A stretch of DNA of 13,916 nucleotides, taken from contig JAITOO010000150.1 in the NCBI GenBank assembly GCA_031289875.1, positions 1 through 13,916 on the forward strand, read 5' to 3'. The notes below the pieces were generated by a model. It did no database searches. It worked only from the letters and a program-made list of their open reading frames with translations, and was not told the DNA's origin. The stretch is from Flavobacteriaceae bacterium. GTDB taxonomy: Bacteria; Bacteroidota; Bacteroidia; Flavobacteriales; Weeksellaceae. The position numbers and the translations under genes were made by a program. Positions 5,578 through 13,916 of the stretch are shown one piece after another. Each line of letters begins with the position of its first letter. Position 1 is the stretch's first letter.

Positions 5578-7413
5578 TCATATATTGTCAATAACCAAAT
5601 TATTAATAATAAATTCTTGACGTACAGGAGTGTTTTTGCCCATGTAAAATTCCAGCATTTCGTCAATAGACATATCCCTGCTGAGCATAATCGGTTCTAA
5701 ACGCATGTCTTTTCCGATGAAATTTTTAAATTCGTCAGGAGAGATTTCCCCCAAGCCCTTAAATCTCGTAATTTCAGGACTTTTGCCCAGTTCTCTGATT
5801 GCTTTCAAGCGTTCTTCTTCCGTGTAACAATAGCGTGTTTCTTTTTTATTTCTGACCCTGAAAAGCGGAGTTTGAAGAATATACAAATGTCCGTTTTTGA
5901 TTAAATCGGGAAAAAATTGCAGGAAAAAAGTAATCATCAACAAGCGGATGTGCATTCCGTCCACGTCGGCATCGGTAGAGATGACCACGTTGTTGTAGCG
6001 CAAATCTTCCAAACTCAGTTCGATATTCAGCGCCGCCTGCAAAAGATTAAATTCCTCATTTTCGTACACGATTTTTTTCGTCAAGCCGTAACTGTTCAAC
6101 GGTTTCCCCCGCAGACTGAAAACTGCCTGCGTGTCCACATCGCGGCTCTTCGTAATCGAACCCGAAGCCGAATCGCCCTCCGTAATAAAAATCGTGGTTT
6201 CTTGCTTTTTCGGCGACTTCTGGTCGTTGTAATGCTGACGGCAGTCGCGTAGTTTTTTGTTGTGCAGGCTGACTTTCTTCGCCCGTTCGCGCGCCAGTTT
6301 CTGAATGCCGGAAAGTTCTTTTCTCTCATTTTCAGACTGCCTGATTTTCCGTTCCAGAGGCTGGGCAATGTCGGAATTTTTATGCAGAAAATTGTCCAGA
6401 TTGGTTTTTAGAAAATCATTGATGAAAGTTCGTATCGATGTCAGGTCAGGTCCCATGTCGTTGCTTCCGAGCTTGGTCTTGGTCTGAGATTCAAATACAG
6501 GCTCAATTACCTTTATGGAAATTGCTGCGATAATGGATTTTCGTATGTCCGCCGATTCATAATTTTTGTTAAAAAACTCGCGAATGGTTTTGGCAACCGC
6601 TTCTTTGAAAGCCGTAAGATGAGTTCCGCCTTGCGTGGTGTGCTGTCCGTTCACGAAAGAAAAATAGGTCTCAGACTGAGATTTTTCGCTGTGTGTAAAG
6701 GCAATTTCAATGTCTTCGCCTTTCAGGTGAATGAGAGGATAGACTACCTCGCCTTCGATATTTTCCTTTAAAAGGTCTTGCAAACCGTTTTCGGAGTAAA
6801 ATTCTTCGCCGTTAAAATAAATTTTCAGTCCGGGATTGAGATAGCTATAGGTTTTTAATAATTTTTCTATGTATTCTGCTCTGAATCTGTAATTTAAAAA
6901 AATATCAGGGTCGGGTTCAAAGATGATTTCCGTACCTCTTTTTTCCGAAGATGGAGTTTCGGGGCTTTCTTCGAGCAGAATGCCTCTGGAAAACTCAGCG
7001 GTGCGGGACAAGCCGTCGCGCACGGATTTTACGTGGAAACAGGAAGACAACGCATTTACGGCTTTCGTGCCGACGCCGTTCAGTCCGACGGACTTTTTGA
7101 ACGCACGCGAGTCATATTTTCCGCCCGTGTTCATCTTAGAAACGGCATCGACCATTTTCCCCAGCGGGATTCCGCGACCGTAGTCTCGAATGGAAACGCT
7201 GCTGCTTTCGAGCAGAATGTCGATTTTTTTACCTTCGCCCATAACGTACTCGTCAATGGAGTTGTCCAAAATTTCTTTGAGGAGAATGTAAATTCCGTCG
7301 TCAGGGGAAGAGCCGTCTCCCAACTTGCCAATATACATACCCGGACGTGTCCGTATATGTTCCTGCCACTCTAAAGTTTTGATATTTTCTTCGGTGTATT
7401 GATTCTGCTGCAT
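5578..7413 (-). CDS. parE: DNA topoisomerase IV subunit B (ATPase)
   Basis: A 611-residue GHKL ATPase that, with ParC, powers strand passage to decatenate chromosomes. Motifs in order: [15 protein letters not shown] (21-35); ATP-site E47, N51 and D54 in [18 protein letters not shown] (77-83); GLNGVGTKA (110-118), the ATP lid; QTKTKLG (310-316) with the sensor lysine; TOPRIM EGDSASG (412-418); and the metal-binding DADVDG (481-486). It ends with the usual FKGLGEISP and tail. The length matches E. coli ParE, and no gyrase-specific insertion is present. The frame is open further upstream to a TTG at 7461, but that codon lies within the -33 box of a strong promoter whose start point falls near 7424. 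The ATG at 7413 is therefore the real start, and it also fits homologue N-termini. It heads the run parE, membrane protein, parC. Confidence 0.93.
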   Translation of the reverse strand: MQQNQYTEENIKTLEWQEHIRTRPGMYIGKLGDGSSPDDGIYILLKEILDNSIDEYVMGEGKKIDILLESSSVSIRDYGRGIPLGKMVDAVSKMNTGGKYDSRAFKKSVGLNGVGTKAVNALSSCFHVKSVRDGLSRTAEFSRGILLEESPETPSSEKRGTEIIFEPDPDIFLNYRFRAEYIEKLLKTYSYLNPGLKIYFNGEEFYSENGLQDLLKENIEGEVVYPLIHLKGEDIEIAFTHSEKSQSETYFSFVNGQHTTQGGTHLTAFKEAVAKTIREFFNKNYESADIRKSIIAAISIKVIEPVFESQTKTKLGSNDMGPDLTSIRTFINDFLKTNLDNFLHKNSDIAQPLERKIRQSENERKELSGIQKLARERAKKVSLHNKKLRDCRQHYNDQKSPKKQETTIFITEGDSASGSITKSRDVDTQAVFSLRGKPLNSYGLTKKIVYENEEFNLLQAALNIELSLEDLRYNNVVISTDADVDGMHIRLLMITFFLQFFPDLIKNGHLYILQTPLFRVRNKKETRYCYTEEERLKAIRELGKSPEITRFKGLGEISPDEFKNFIGKDMRLEPIMLSRDMSIDEMLEFYMGKNTPVRQEFIINNLVIDNI

Positions 7414-7430
7414 ATCAAATTTACTCACGG

Positions 7431-7462
7431 CAAAAATAGTGTTTTTCGGGTTAAAGTGCAAA
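7431..7462 (-). promoter_or_regulatory. Promoter of the parE operon
   Basis: On the minus strand TTTG (7462-7459) and TATTTTTG (7438-7431) are both perfect matches to the Bacteroidota -33 and -7 elements, separated by 20 nt. The leader before the parE ATG at 7413 would be about 10 nt. The promoter occupies the gap just after the stop of the upstream gene, so the topoisomerase genes can be expressed independently of the sigma factor pair. Confidence 0.7.
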
Positions 7463-7469
7463 TGAAAAT

Positions 7470-8177
7470 CTATTCTTCGTTTTCCAATGTCTTCAATGCT
7501 TTCAAATTTCTTTTGAGCCTGCCGAGCAAGATGCCGTAAACGAGGTAATAATAAATGAGACCGATTAAGAGCGCAAAAAACAATAAAGCGAAAAATAAAA
7601 GAATATACAAGTACGAAGAAAACAGGGGGTGAATGGTATTGAAATCTAATTTCGGGATATGATTTCCTTCGACTGTCGAATTGTATCCGTCCATGAAACC
7701 TGCTATGAAATCATAAAAGCCTGTCAAGAAGAAATTAATAATTCCAATCAAAATGTTAATGCCTATGAACCAAGTAACGCTTTTTTTGAATTGCAAAATA
7801 TTTTGTATAAATTCTTTGGGAGTGTTTAAAACGTTGATTTTTCTGTAACTTTTGTAAAATAAATAAATAAATCCAATGGATATAACGACATTGAAGCAGG
7901 ATAAAACTTGAGCAATTTTTGAATTTAGAATGTAATTTTCTCTTATGTCGGCGTCTAATTTTTCGATGATTTTGCTGTCAATAGAGGTATATGAGGTGAA
8001 AATCAAAGACATCACGACAATCAAAAATTCTATCACGCTGAAAATCACAATATATTTTATATTATTGGAAGACTTTTTCGTAAGCATCAGCAGGAGTTCG
8101 CCGCGCGAAAGAGCCTGCGTAGGTTTTTGCTCGTTCCACGATTTTTTCAGTTTTTCTATGTCAAAATCATTATTCAT
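7470..8177 (-). CDS. Four-span membrane protein encoded with the ECF sigma factor, candidate sigma regulator
   Basis: A 235-residue protein with a cytoplasmic N-terminus of about 40 residues ([16 protein letters not shown], helical and charged) and hydrophobic segments at about 42-63, 89-110, 133-155 and 189-218. Its first bases overlap the end of the sigma-factor gene by 8 bp, the usual coupling of sigma and anti-sigma genes. The N-terminal stretch is where a sigma-binding helix would be expected, but the H-x3-C-x2-C zinc motif of common anti-sigma domains is absent, as is any FecR-like domain. Proteins of this look often follow sigma factors in Bacteroidota, and I recall some being misannotated as a carotene mono-oxygenase; nothing here supports an enzyme. 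The function as a membrane sensor or anti-sigma factor is inferred from context only. Confidence 0.7.
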   Translation of the reverse strand: MNNDFDIEKLKKSWNEQKPTQALSRGELLLMLTKKSSNNIKYIVIFSVIEFLIVVMSLIFTSYTSIDSKIIEKLDADIRENYILNSKIAQVLSCFNVVISIGFIYLFYKSYRKINVLNTPKEFIQNILQFKKSVTWFIGINILIGIINFFLTGFYDFIAGFMDGYNSTVEGNHIPKLDFNTIHPLFSSYLYILLFFALLFFALLIGLIYYYLVYGILLGRLKRNLKALKTLENEE

Positions 8178-8712
8178 CTTGGGTCATCAGTTCTTTTAAT
8201 TTATTTTTGATACGGTTCAGTTTTACGCGGCAGTTGATTTCTGTAATCCCCATAGTATCAGATATTTCCTTGTAAGACAAATTGTCCAGATACAGCAGAA
8301 TGAACGCCCGCTCCACTTCGGGAAGCCGTTTTATGATGCGGTACAGAAGTTCAATTTGTTCTTCTTTTTCTGCCTCTTCCAAACTTTCCGAAATTGTGTA
8401 CGAAGCGTTGTCAAATTCCTGAGTAACCACATTTTTTTTAGATTTTCGGAACAGCGACAGAGCCGTATTCAGCGCCACGCGATACATCCATGTCGTAAAT
8501 TTTGAATTGCCTCTAAAACTGCCATACGACTTCCACAACTGCAACAGAATTTCCTGAAACAAATCTTGTGAATCCATAGAATTTGAAGTATATATACGGC
8601 AAATCCTGTGGATAATCTTTTGATTTTGCTCAATCAATTCAGAAAATTCTATTTCGGAATGTTTCACTTCTGACAGGTTAGTATCCAAAAATACGGTTTT
8701 GTTACACAACAA
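8170..8712 (-). CDS. RNA polymerase ECF-type sigma factor
   Basis: It directs RNA polymerase to a small regulon, probably under control of the overlapping membrane protein. Sigma region 2 (about 24-92) shows DLFQEILLQLW (50-60) and FRGNSKFTTWMYRVALNTALSLFRK (67-90), the core-binding and -10 recognition helices. After an acidic linker, region 4 (about 121-176) has LPEVERAFILLYLDNLSYKEISDTMG and a recognition helix, ITEINCRVKLNRIKNKLKEL. There is no ATG near the N-terminus. The longest frame begins at a TTG at 8712; other choices are TTG at 8709 or 8688 or GTG at 8667, the last giving 165 residues and a length closer to homologues as I remember them. The -7 box upstream leaves only a few bases of leader for 8712, so a later start is plausible. 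The target genes are unknown, but the divergent ABC exporter is an obvious candidate. Confidence 0.88.
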   Translation of the reverse strand: MLCNKTVFLDTNLSEVKHSEIEFSELIEQNQKIIHRICRIYTSNSMDSQDLFQEILLQLWKSYGSFRGNSKFTTWMYRVALNTALSLFRKSKKNVVTQEFDNASYTISESLEEAEKEEQIELLYRIIKRLPEVERAFILLYLDNLSYKEISDTMGITEINCRVKLNRIKNKLKELMTQDE

Positions 8713-8725
8713 CCGTTAATTTTTT

Positions 8726-8733
8726 CAAAGGTA
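8726..8733 (-). promoter_or_regulatory. -7 promoter box of the sigma-factor gene
   Basis: The minus strand reads TACCTTTG, a perfect TAnnTTTG box, with the expected transcription start near 8720. A TTTG (8761-8758) is 24 nt upstream, longer than the 20 nt seen elsewhere, so the -33 element is doubtful. Confidence 0.5.
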
Positions 8734-8804
8734 GAGATTTTTTGTCAGTAAAATGGACAAACTATATATCGCTATAAATCAATATCTTAACTTTTTTCAT
8801 AAAA

Positions 8805-8822
8805 AACTTTGTGAACTTTGTG
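8805..8822. repeat. 9-bp perfect tandem repeat upstream of the ABC operon
   Basis: AACTTTGTG occurs twice head to tail (8805-8813 and 8814-8822). The second copy carries the TTTG that could serve as -33 element of the ABC promoter, so the pair may be a binding site for an activator or alternative sigma factor. Confidence 0.6.
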
Positions 8823-8844
8823 CTAAATTTAAACAGTTTCTTAG

Positions 8845-8852
8845 TAATTTTG
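8845..8852 (+). promoter_or_regulatory. -7 promoter box of the ABC exporter operon
   Basis: TAATTTTG is a perfect TAnnTTTG box. The expected start is near 8858, about 25 nt before the ATG at 8883. The nearest TTTG (8817-8820) is 24 nt upstream, so the -33 element is weak or differently spaced. Confidence 0.5.
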
Positions 8853-8882
8853 GCTACTATTTTCATAAAAGTTTTTATCTTA

Positions 8883-9806
8883 ATGGAGTATTTTATTCAG
8901 GCTGAACATATAACCAAGGCATTTGATGATAAACCCGCCCTTGAAAATTTTAGCATCAACATACCCAAAGGTAGCATTTACGGGGTTTTGGGACCTAACG
9001 GAGCGGGAAAAACGACGTTTATCCGCATTATCAATCAAATTACCAAACCTGACAGCGGAACGATTATTTTCAACGGCGAACCGCTGCAACCCAAGCATAT
9101 CTCCCTCATCGGCTATATGCCCGAAGAACGCGGACTCTACAAAAATATGAAAATAGGCGAGCAGGCAGTTTACCTCGCACAACTCAAAGGAATGAGCAGA
9201 GCAGAAGCTAAAAAACGCTTGGTGTACTGGTTTGACAAACTTAATATCGACAAGTGGTGGAACAAGAAACTGAGCGAACTTTCCAAAGGAATGGCGCAGA
9301 AAATACAGTTTGTGGTAACAGTTTTGCACAATCCTGAACTGCTGATTTTCGACGAGCCTTTCAGCGGTTTTGACCCCGTGAACGCTAATCTGATACGCGA
9401 TGAAATTTTGGAACTCAAAAAAAAGGGAACAACGATTTTGTTTTCTTCGCACCGAATGGAGTCCGTCGAGGAACTTTGCGATTTCGTTGCGCTTATCAAC
9501 CACTCGCACAAGGTTTTGGACGGCTCGGTGAAAGATCTCCGCCATCAATTTAAGGAAGGAAAATACCGAATTACGATTCACGGACTCTCAGAAAATAATT
9601 TTGAAGACTTAAAAAATACGCGATGTATAGAAAACCCTGTGTCGGAGGACAATGAACTGTCTTTTTCCATAAAATTGAAAGAAGGCGAAACTTCCAAAGA
9701 ATTGATTAAAATGCTTTCCGACAAAGGCGACATCACTTCTTTTTACGAAGAAATTCCGAGCATGAACCAAGTATTTATTAACGCCGTAAATTCTAAAAAA
9801 CCATGA
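8883..9806 (+). CDS. ABC transporter ATP-binding protein, NatA/YhaQ type
   Basis: A 307-residue cytoplasmic ATPase that drives the ABC-2 permease encoded next. Walker A is GPNGAGKTT (37-45), the signature LSKGM (133-137), Walker B LLIFDEP (153-159), the D-loop SGFDP (161-165) and the switch histidine H190 in FSSHRMESVEEL. The Q-loop position reads GYMPEERGLY, with Glu in place of Gln; this variant is characteristic of the NatA-like export branch. The last ~90 residues form the small extra domain (DUF4162-like) usual for the branch. The frame extends upstream to a GTG at 8811, but a promoter -7 box at 8845-8852 lies inside that extension and the domain begins right after the ATG at 8883, so I take 8883. 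The substrate is unknown; NatAB exports sodium, while other members handle drugs, peptides or membrane stress compounds. Confidence 0.9.
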   Translation: MEYFIQAEHITKAFDDKPALENFSINIPKGSIYGVLGPNGAGKTTFIRIINQITKPDSGTIIFNGEPLQPKHISLIGYMPEERGLYKNMKIGEQAVYLAQLKGMSRAEAKKRLVYWFDKLNIDKWWNKKLSELSKGMAQKIQFVVTVLHNPELLIFDEPFSGFDPVNANLIRDEILELKKKGTTILFSSHRMESVEELCDFVALINHSHKVLDGSVKDLRHQFKEGKYRITIHGLSENNFEDLKNTRCIENPVSEDNELSFSIKLKEGETSKELIKMLSDKGDITSFYEEIPSMNQVFINAVNSKKP

Positions 9807-11116
9807 AAAACATCGTCTTGGTAATGAGCAGAGAATATCTGACCCAAGTCAGAAAAAAATCGTTTATCATCATGACGATTCTCGCCCCGATTCTCATCAT
9901 TCTGGCAGGCGTGGTAATTACCTACATGATAACCGCCAACGAAACCCGCGCCAACGTTGCCGTCATTGACGCTTCGCAGCAATTCTCGACGAGTTTCAAA
10001 AGCGACAAGGAAAATATTTATAACTTCTACTCAGAGAATGAGTTGCCCGCTTTAAAAGATTCTTTGCTCAAAGGAAAAACCATTGATGCCGTGCTGTACA
10101 TTCCGAAGGCGGAAAATCCTGATATGTCCGATTTAACCAATAAAATACGGCTCTACACCAACAAAAATCTCGGCAAATCGTTGATTCTCTCCATAAAACA
10201 AACTTTAAATAAAAAAATCGAAGAAAAACAGCGGATTTTGCTCGGCATAAAAGAGTCTGATATTCAAAAACTTAACGCCAACGTTTCCCTTCTAATTACC
10301 AACCTGAAAGACGGGCAAAACGACAGCGGTTCGTGGATGAAAGACATTCTTGCATTGACTTTGATGTATGTGGTTTTCATGTTCATCATTATTTATGGAA
10401 CGCGGGTGATGCGCAGCGTGATGGAAGAAAAAAACAACCGCGTGGTAGAAATCATCATTTCATCGGTCAAGCCTTTTGACCTGATGATGGGAAAAATCTT
10501 GGGAACAACGCTGGTTGCCCTCACTCAGTTCTGCATTTGGATTGCTATGACGATGATTCTGCTCGTCGTCGGACAAGTGTTTCTGGGGCAGGAACTGATG
10601 ATGACCCCCACCGTTTCGCAGGACGTTGTGCAAGAGATGATGAACCACGAAACTCAGCTTCAAATAAAAAATTCTTTAGATTCGCTGTTGAGTTTGAACG
10701 CTCCGCTGATAATCTTTGTTTTCCTGTTTTATTTTTTTACGGGCTACCTGTTTTACAGTTCGTTTTTTGCCTCCATCGGAGCAGCGGTGGAAAGCGATAC
10801 GGAAACTCAGCAGTTTATGCCTGTTGTTTTAATACCTTCAATGTTAGGTGCTTACGGCTGCATTGGCATTATCAGCAATCCCGAAGGACCTGTTGCTTTC
10901 TGGCTCAGCATGATACCGTTCACCTCACCGATGGCAATGGTTACGCGTATTCCGTACGGCGTACCTGCGTGGCAACTGCTTTTGTCAGTTGCGATTATGA
11001 TTGGCTCGGTAATTTTAATGGTTTACATCGCAGGAAAAATTTACCGTGTCGGCATTTTGATGTACGGCAAGAAAGTAAGTTTCAAAGAATTAGCAAAATG
11101 GATTAAACAGTCTTAA
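9803..11116 (+). CDS. ABC-2 type permease, NatB/YhaP-like
   Basis: The 437-residue membrane partner of the preceding ATPase. Its ATG overlaps the ATPase stop in an ATGA, so the two are translationally coupled. One membrane helix (about 22-43) is followed by an extracytoplasmic region of about 140 residues. Five or six more helices lie from about 183 onward: 183-199, 234-260, 300-325, 338-358 and 389-411. The cytoplasmic coupling segment RVMRSVMEEKNNRVVEIIIS (201-220) and SVKPFDLMMGK (221-231) is the conserved core of the ABC-2 family. It probably exports ions or small toxic molecules; the opposite-facing ECF sigma pair suggests, but does not show, a role in envelope stress. There is no clear terminator after the stop, only an AT-rich gap of 83 bp before the next gene. 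Confidence 0.88.
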   Translation: MKNIVLVMSREYLTQVRKKSFIIMTILAPILIILAGVVITYMITANETRANVAVIDASQQFSTSFKSDKENIYNFYSENELPALKDSLLKGKTIDAVLYIPKAENPDMSDLTNKIRLYTNKNLGKSLILSIKQTLNKKIEEKQRILLGIKESDIQKLNANVSLLITNLKDGQNDSGSWMKDILALTLMYVVFMFIIIYGTRVMRSVMEEKNNRVVEIIISSVKPFDLMMGKILGTTLVALTQFCIWIAMTMILLVVGQVFLGQELMMTPTVSQDVVQEMMNHETQLQIKNSLDSLLSLNAPLIIFVFLFYFFTGYLFYSSFFASIGAAVESDTETQQFMPVVLIPSMLGAYGCIGIISNPEGPVAFWLSMIPFTSPMAMVTRIPYGVPAWQLLLSVAIMIGSVILMVYIAGKIYRVGILMYGKKVSFKELAKWIKQS

Positions 11117-11183
11117 AAATAATAGAAAAAAAGAAAATTGAAAATAACATAAACATAATAATAAACTATAAAATAACACATTA

Positions 11184-11191
11184 AATCTTTG
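11184..11191 (+). promoter_or_regulatory. Weak -7 box candidate for nupG
   Basis: AATCTTTG matches TAnnTTTG at seven of eight positions but has no TTTG 20 nt upstream, and it lies only 8 nt before the ATG, so a transcript from it would be nearly leaderless. Read-through from the ABC operon is an alternative. Confidence 0.25.
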
Positions 11192-11199
11192 ACAAAATT

Positions 11200-12477
11200 A
11201 TGAATACAAAAATCCGCTTAATCGTCATGAATTTTCTGCAATTTTTCGTTTGGGGAGCGTGGATGATGACGCTTGGCTCTTACGGATTGGGGGAAAAAGG
11301 ATGGAACGGAGCCGAATTTGGACTCGTTTTTTCCACAATGGGCTTTGCCTCGCTTATTATGCCTACGCTGTTCGGCATTTTGGCTGACAAATGGAACGCA
11401 AAATACGTTTATACGCTTTCGCATTTGTTGTTTGGGCTTACAATGTGCTTTTTGCCGATGATTGCTACCGCAACCGCATTTTTTTGGGTGCTTTTATTGG
11501 CAATGTGCTTTTATATGCCGACACTCGCGCTCAACAACTCTATCGGTTTTGGGACATTGAAACAGAACGGAAAAGACCCCGTAAAGGACTTTCCGCCGAT
11601 TAGAGTTTTCGGAACGGTCGGTTTTATTGCTGCAATGTGGCTCACAAATCTTGTTACCAAAAAGGGCTTGCTGTTTGAAAATCCGAGCATTGCCTATTCT
11701 TTTTATATCGCGGCGTTTGGTGCAATTTGTCTGTCGCTTTTCGCCTTTACAATGCTGCCGTCTATCAATAAAAAAGAGATAGAAACGGTGGAAAAGCAGT
11801 CGTGGATAGACCAACTCGGCTTGCGTGCATTTGTGCTGTTCAAGCAAAAGAAAATGGCTATATTTTTCATTTTCAGCTTATTGCTTGGCGGAGCGTTGCA
11901 ACTCACAAACGCTTATGGCGACCGTTTTTTGGCAGACGAAAACATTTTTGATGCAAGCGGACTTATCAATAAATTTTCGACAATTATTTTGTCTGTTTCG
12001 CAAATTTCCGAAACGCTGTTTATTTTGGCGATACCATTTTTTATGAAAAAATTTGGTATCAAAAAAGTGATGCTGATGAGTATGTTTGCGTGGGTGTTCC
12101 GCTTCGGATTGTTCGGTTTGGCGGACAATTCGGTTTTGGGTTTTGTTTTGATAATATCTTCGTGCATTATTTATGGAATGGCGTTTGATTTCTTTAACAT
12201 TTCGGGGGCATTATTTGTAGAGCAAAATACGAACTCAAAAATTCAGTCGTCTGCGCAGGGCGTTTTTATGCTGATGACAAACGGTATTGGCGCAGTTTTA
12301 GGAAATTTGATTGCAGGTTGGATAATTGCAATTTTTTTCACTTCTCCCGACAATATTATGGCTTGGCAAAACATTTGGTTTATTTTTGCTGCATACGCAT
12401 TAGTCGTTGCAGTACTGTTTATGATTTTGTTTAAGTACAAAAACAATCCTGAGGGAATAAGAACAGTAACAAATTAA
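11200..12477 (+). CDS. nupG: Nucleoside:H+ symporter, NupG/XapB family
   Basis: A 425-residue, 12-helix inner-membrane carrier that takes up nucleosides with protons. The similarity to E. coli NupG runs the whole length as far as I can recall that protein: FLQFFVWGAWMMTLGSY near the start, LADKWNAKYVY, DFPPIRVFGTVGF (130-142), KKMAIFFIFSLLLGGALQLTN (217-237), SVSQISETLF (265-274) and YGMAFDFFNISG (325-336). The residues I remember as contacting uridine in the E. coli structure are all present in equivalent places: R135, T139, F142, Q234, N237, Q268, E271, Y325 and F329. Nucleoside specificity is therefore well supported; which nucleoside is preferred is not. A second transporter follows after 29 bp on the same strand and is probably co-transcribed. 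Confidence 0.93.
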   Translation: MNTKIRLIVMNFLQFFVWGAWMMTLGSYGLGEKGWNGAEFGLVFSTMGFASLIMPTLFGILADKWNAKYVYTLSHLLFGLTMCFLPMIATATAFFWVLLLAMCFYMPTLALNNSIGFGTLKQNGKDPVKDFPPIRVFGTVGFIAAMWLTNLVTKKGLLFENPSIAYSFYIAAFGAICLSLFAFTMLPSINKKEIETVEKQSWIDQLGLRAFVLFKQKKMAIFFIFSLLLGGALQLTNAYGDRFLADENIFDASGLINKFSTIILSVSQISETLFILAIPFFMKKFGIKKVMLMSMFAWVFRFGLFGLADNSVLGFVLIISSCIIYGMAFDFFNISGALFVEQNTNSKIQSSAQGVFMLMTNGIGAVLGNLIAGWIIAIFFTSPDNIMAWQNIWFIFAAYALVVAVLFMILFKYKNNPEGIRTVTN

Positions 12478-12506
12478 TTTACAATAATTTAACGGTCTGC
12501 GCAAGA

Positions 12507-13877
12507 ATGGAAAACGGACAAAAAACTAATTCTATGGACAAGAATAATCCGAAAACTATTTTTGCGTGGACCTTTTACGATTGGGCAAATTCAGTGTACT
12601 CGTTAGTCATCACTTCGACCATTTTCCCGATTTATTATTCTTTACTCACAACCGATTCATACAGAGAAGTTTACAGCTTTCAAGACAAAATTATTCACGA
12701 ACCTGTCAGGTCGCAGATTTTGCTTTTTGGCAAACACTATGAGCCTGATTCTCTGTTCAGTTACTCGCTAACGCTATCTTTCATCATCGTGGTGCTGGCT
12801 ACCCCCGTGCTGTCCTCTGTTGCGGACACGCTTGGCGCAAAAAAGAAATTTCTCAAATTTTTCTGTTATTTGGGTGCGCTTTCCTGCATAGGTCTGTTCT
12901 TTTTTACAGATAAATCATTGATTAAGTATGGGTTGCTTCTCAATATTACTTCCAGTATCGGGTTTTGGGGAAGTTTAGTTTTTTACAACTCTTTTCTGCC
13001 CGACATCGCTACGAAAGACCGGCAAGATAAGATTTCCGCCCGCGGATACATGATGGGCTATCTCGGTTCGGTTATTTTGTTGATTATCTGCATTATACTC
13101 ATACAAACCGCTTCGTTGGAAAACAGACCTTTTTACATCAGACTGTGTTTTTTATTGACAGGACTTTGGTGGGCGGGTTTTGCGCAATTTACTTTTGCAC
13201 GGCTGCCGAACGGAAAGAAAAATGGCACAGTAAAAAGAGGTATTGTGAAAAATAGTTTCCGAACGCTGAAAAATATTCAAACAGAGTTGTTTAAGGATAG
13301 AAGTTTAAAATATTTTTTGTTGAGTTTTTTCTGTTTTTCTATCGGAATGCAAACCATTTTTCTCATGGCAACTCTTTTCGGTTCGAATGAACTCAATTTG
13401 GACGCTTCTATTCTGATAATCTGTATTTTAGCAATTCAAATTATTGCGATTTTCGGAGCGTTTCTCTGTTCCACGTTGGCAAAGAAAATCGGAAACAAAA
13501 AAGTGCTTATCGGTTGCATAACTATTTGGATTATAATTTGTTCCTTCGGATTTGTTTTAGACAAAACCGACCCGAATGCAGACTATTATTTTTACACTGC
13601 CTGCGGGCTGGTCGGGCTGGTCATGGGCGGGATTCAGTCGCTTTCGCGCTCCACGTACAGCAAAATGCTTCCTCCAAAAGATGTGGAGGCAACGGCAACT
13701 TATTTCAGTTTTTATGATGTGATGGAAAAATGCGCTATCATCGTAGGAACCTCTGCCTACGGCTATCTTATTGAACTGACGGGAAATATGCGTTATTCTA
13801 TACTTGCCATGTCAATTGCTTTTATTCTCAGCCTGCTTTTTATTCTTTTGGTTAATGCAAAGAAAATCAATACGTAA
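12507..13877 (+). CDS. Atg22/UMF1-like major facilitator transporter
   Basis: A 456-residue membrane protein of about 12 helices. The N-terminal signature FAWTFYDWANSVYSLVITSTIFPIYY is typical of the Atg22/UMF1 branch of major facilitators, as are GGIQSLSRSTYSKMLP in the C-terminal half and the following TYFSFYDVMEKCAIIVG. Yeast Atg22 releases amino acids from the vacuole; the role of bacterial members is not established, and efflux or uptake of small organic solutes is all that can be inferred. The ATG at 12507 is used here, but the ATG at 12534 (27 bp later, beginning MDKNNPKTIFAW) is closer to homologue N-termini and may be the true start. It follows nupG by 29 bp without an intervening promoter or terminator. 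The remaining 39 bases of the window after the stop hold nothing I can assign. Confidence 0.85.
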   Translation: MENGQKTNSMDKNNPKTIFAWTFYDWANSVYSLVITSTIFPIYYSLLTTDSYREVYSFQDKIIHEPVRSQILLFGKHYEPDSLFSYSLTLSFIIVVLATPVLSSVADTLGAKKKFLKFFCYLGALSCIGLFFFTDKSLIKYGLLLNITSSIGFWGSLVFYNSFLPDIATKDRQDKISARGYMMGYLGSVILLIICIILIQTASLENRPFYIRLCFLLTGLWWAGFAQFTFARLPNGKKNGTVKRGIVKNSFRTLKNIQTELFKDRSLKYFLLSFFCFSIGMQTIFLMATLFGSNELNLDASILIICILAIQIIAIFGAFLCSTLAKKIGNKKVLIGCITIWIIICSFGFVLDKTDPNADYYFYTACGLVGLVMGGIQSLSRSTYSKMLPPKDVEATATYFSFYDVMEKCAIIVGTSAYGYLIELTGNMRYSILAMSIAFILSLLFILLVNAKKINT

Positions 13878-13916
13878 TATGAATTTTGTTTCATGTTTGT
13901 TGATATAAGTACTTAT

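Noticed and set aside
7413..7461. Extension of ParE to the upstream TTG
   Set aside because: The codon is a TTG inside a -33 promoter box, and homologues start near the ATG at 7413.
8811..8882. Extension of the ABC ATPase to the GTG at 8811, giving a hydrophobic N-terminus
   Set aside because: The extension contains the promoter -7 box, and the ATPase domain begins directly after the ATG at 8883; a membrane segment here is not usual for this family.

Overview
The window looks like a chromosomal segment from a member of the Bacteroidota. Three things point that way. The promoters I can find match the Bacteroidota type (a -7 box TAnnTTTG and a -33 box near TTTG, 20 nt apart in the best cases) and Shine-Dalgarno sequences are mostly absent. 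The topoisomerase IV subunits carry the N-terminal and active-site wording I associate with this phylum. A sigma-70-family ECF factor is paired with a multi-span membrane protein of a type seen in this phylum. I cannot resolve the order (Flavobacteriia or Bacteroidia).

Layout from left to right. 1-485 (+): remnants of a restriction-modification gene, an N-terminal PD-(D/E)xK nuclease piece running in from the left edge and, in another frame, the last ~47 residues typical of Eco57I/type IIG enzymes. 486-815: no protein gene I trust; it holds a good promoter followed by a candidate structured small RNA (about 586-707, +) and the terminator of the next gene. 816-887 (-): tRNA-Thr(CGT). 951-2282 (-): a GPH/SLC45-like sugar:cation symporter whose promoter spacer contains a perfect 15-bp palindrome. 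2365-7413 (-): parE, a small two-span membrane protein and parC, with the membrane gene overlapping parC by 14 bp. 7470-8712 (-): an ECF sigma factor and an overlapping four-span membrane protein, probably its regulator.

The strand switches at 8713-8882, which holds two divergent promoters. To the right (+) lie a NatA/YhaQ-like ABC ATPase and its ABC-2 permease (ATGA overlap), then a NupG-type nucleoside:H+ symporter and an Atg22/UMF1-like major facilitator, 29 bp apart.

Most of the window is housekeeping and transport. The less ordinary signals are the candidate orphan small RNA, the palindrome inside the symporter promoter, a sliding-clamp-like motif at the extreme C-terminus of ParC, and a membrane protein wedged between and translationally coupled with topoisomerase IV genes. 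I see no CRISPR array, rRNA, insertion sequence or clear new defence system; the only defence gene is broken.
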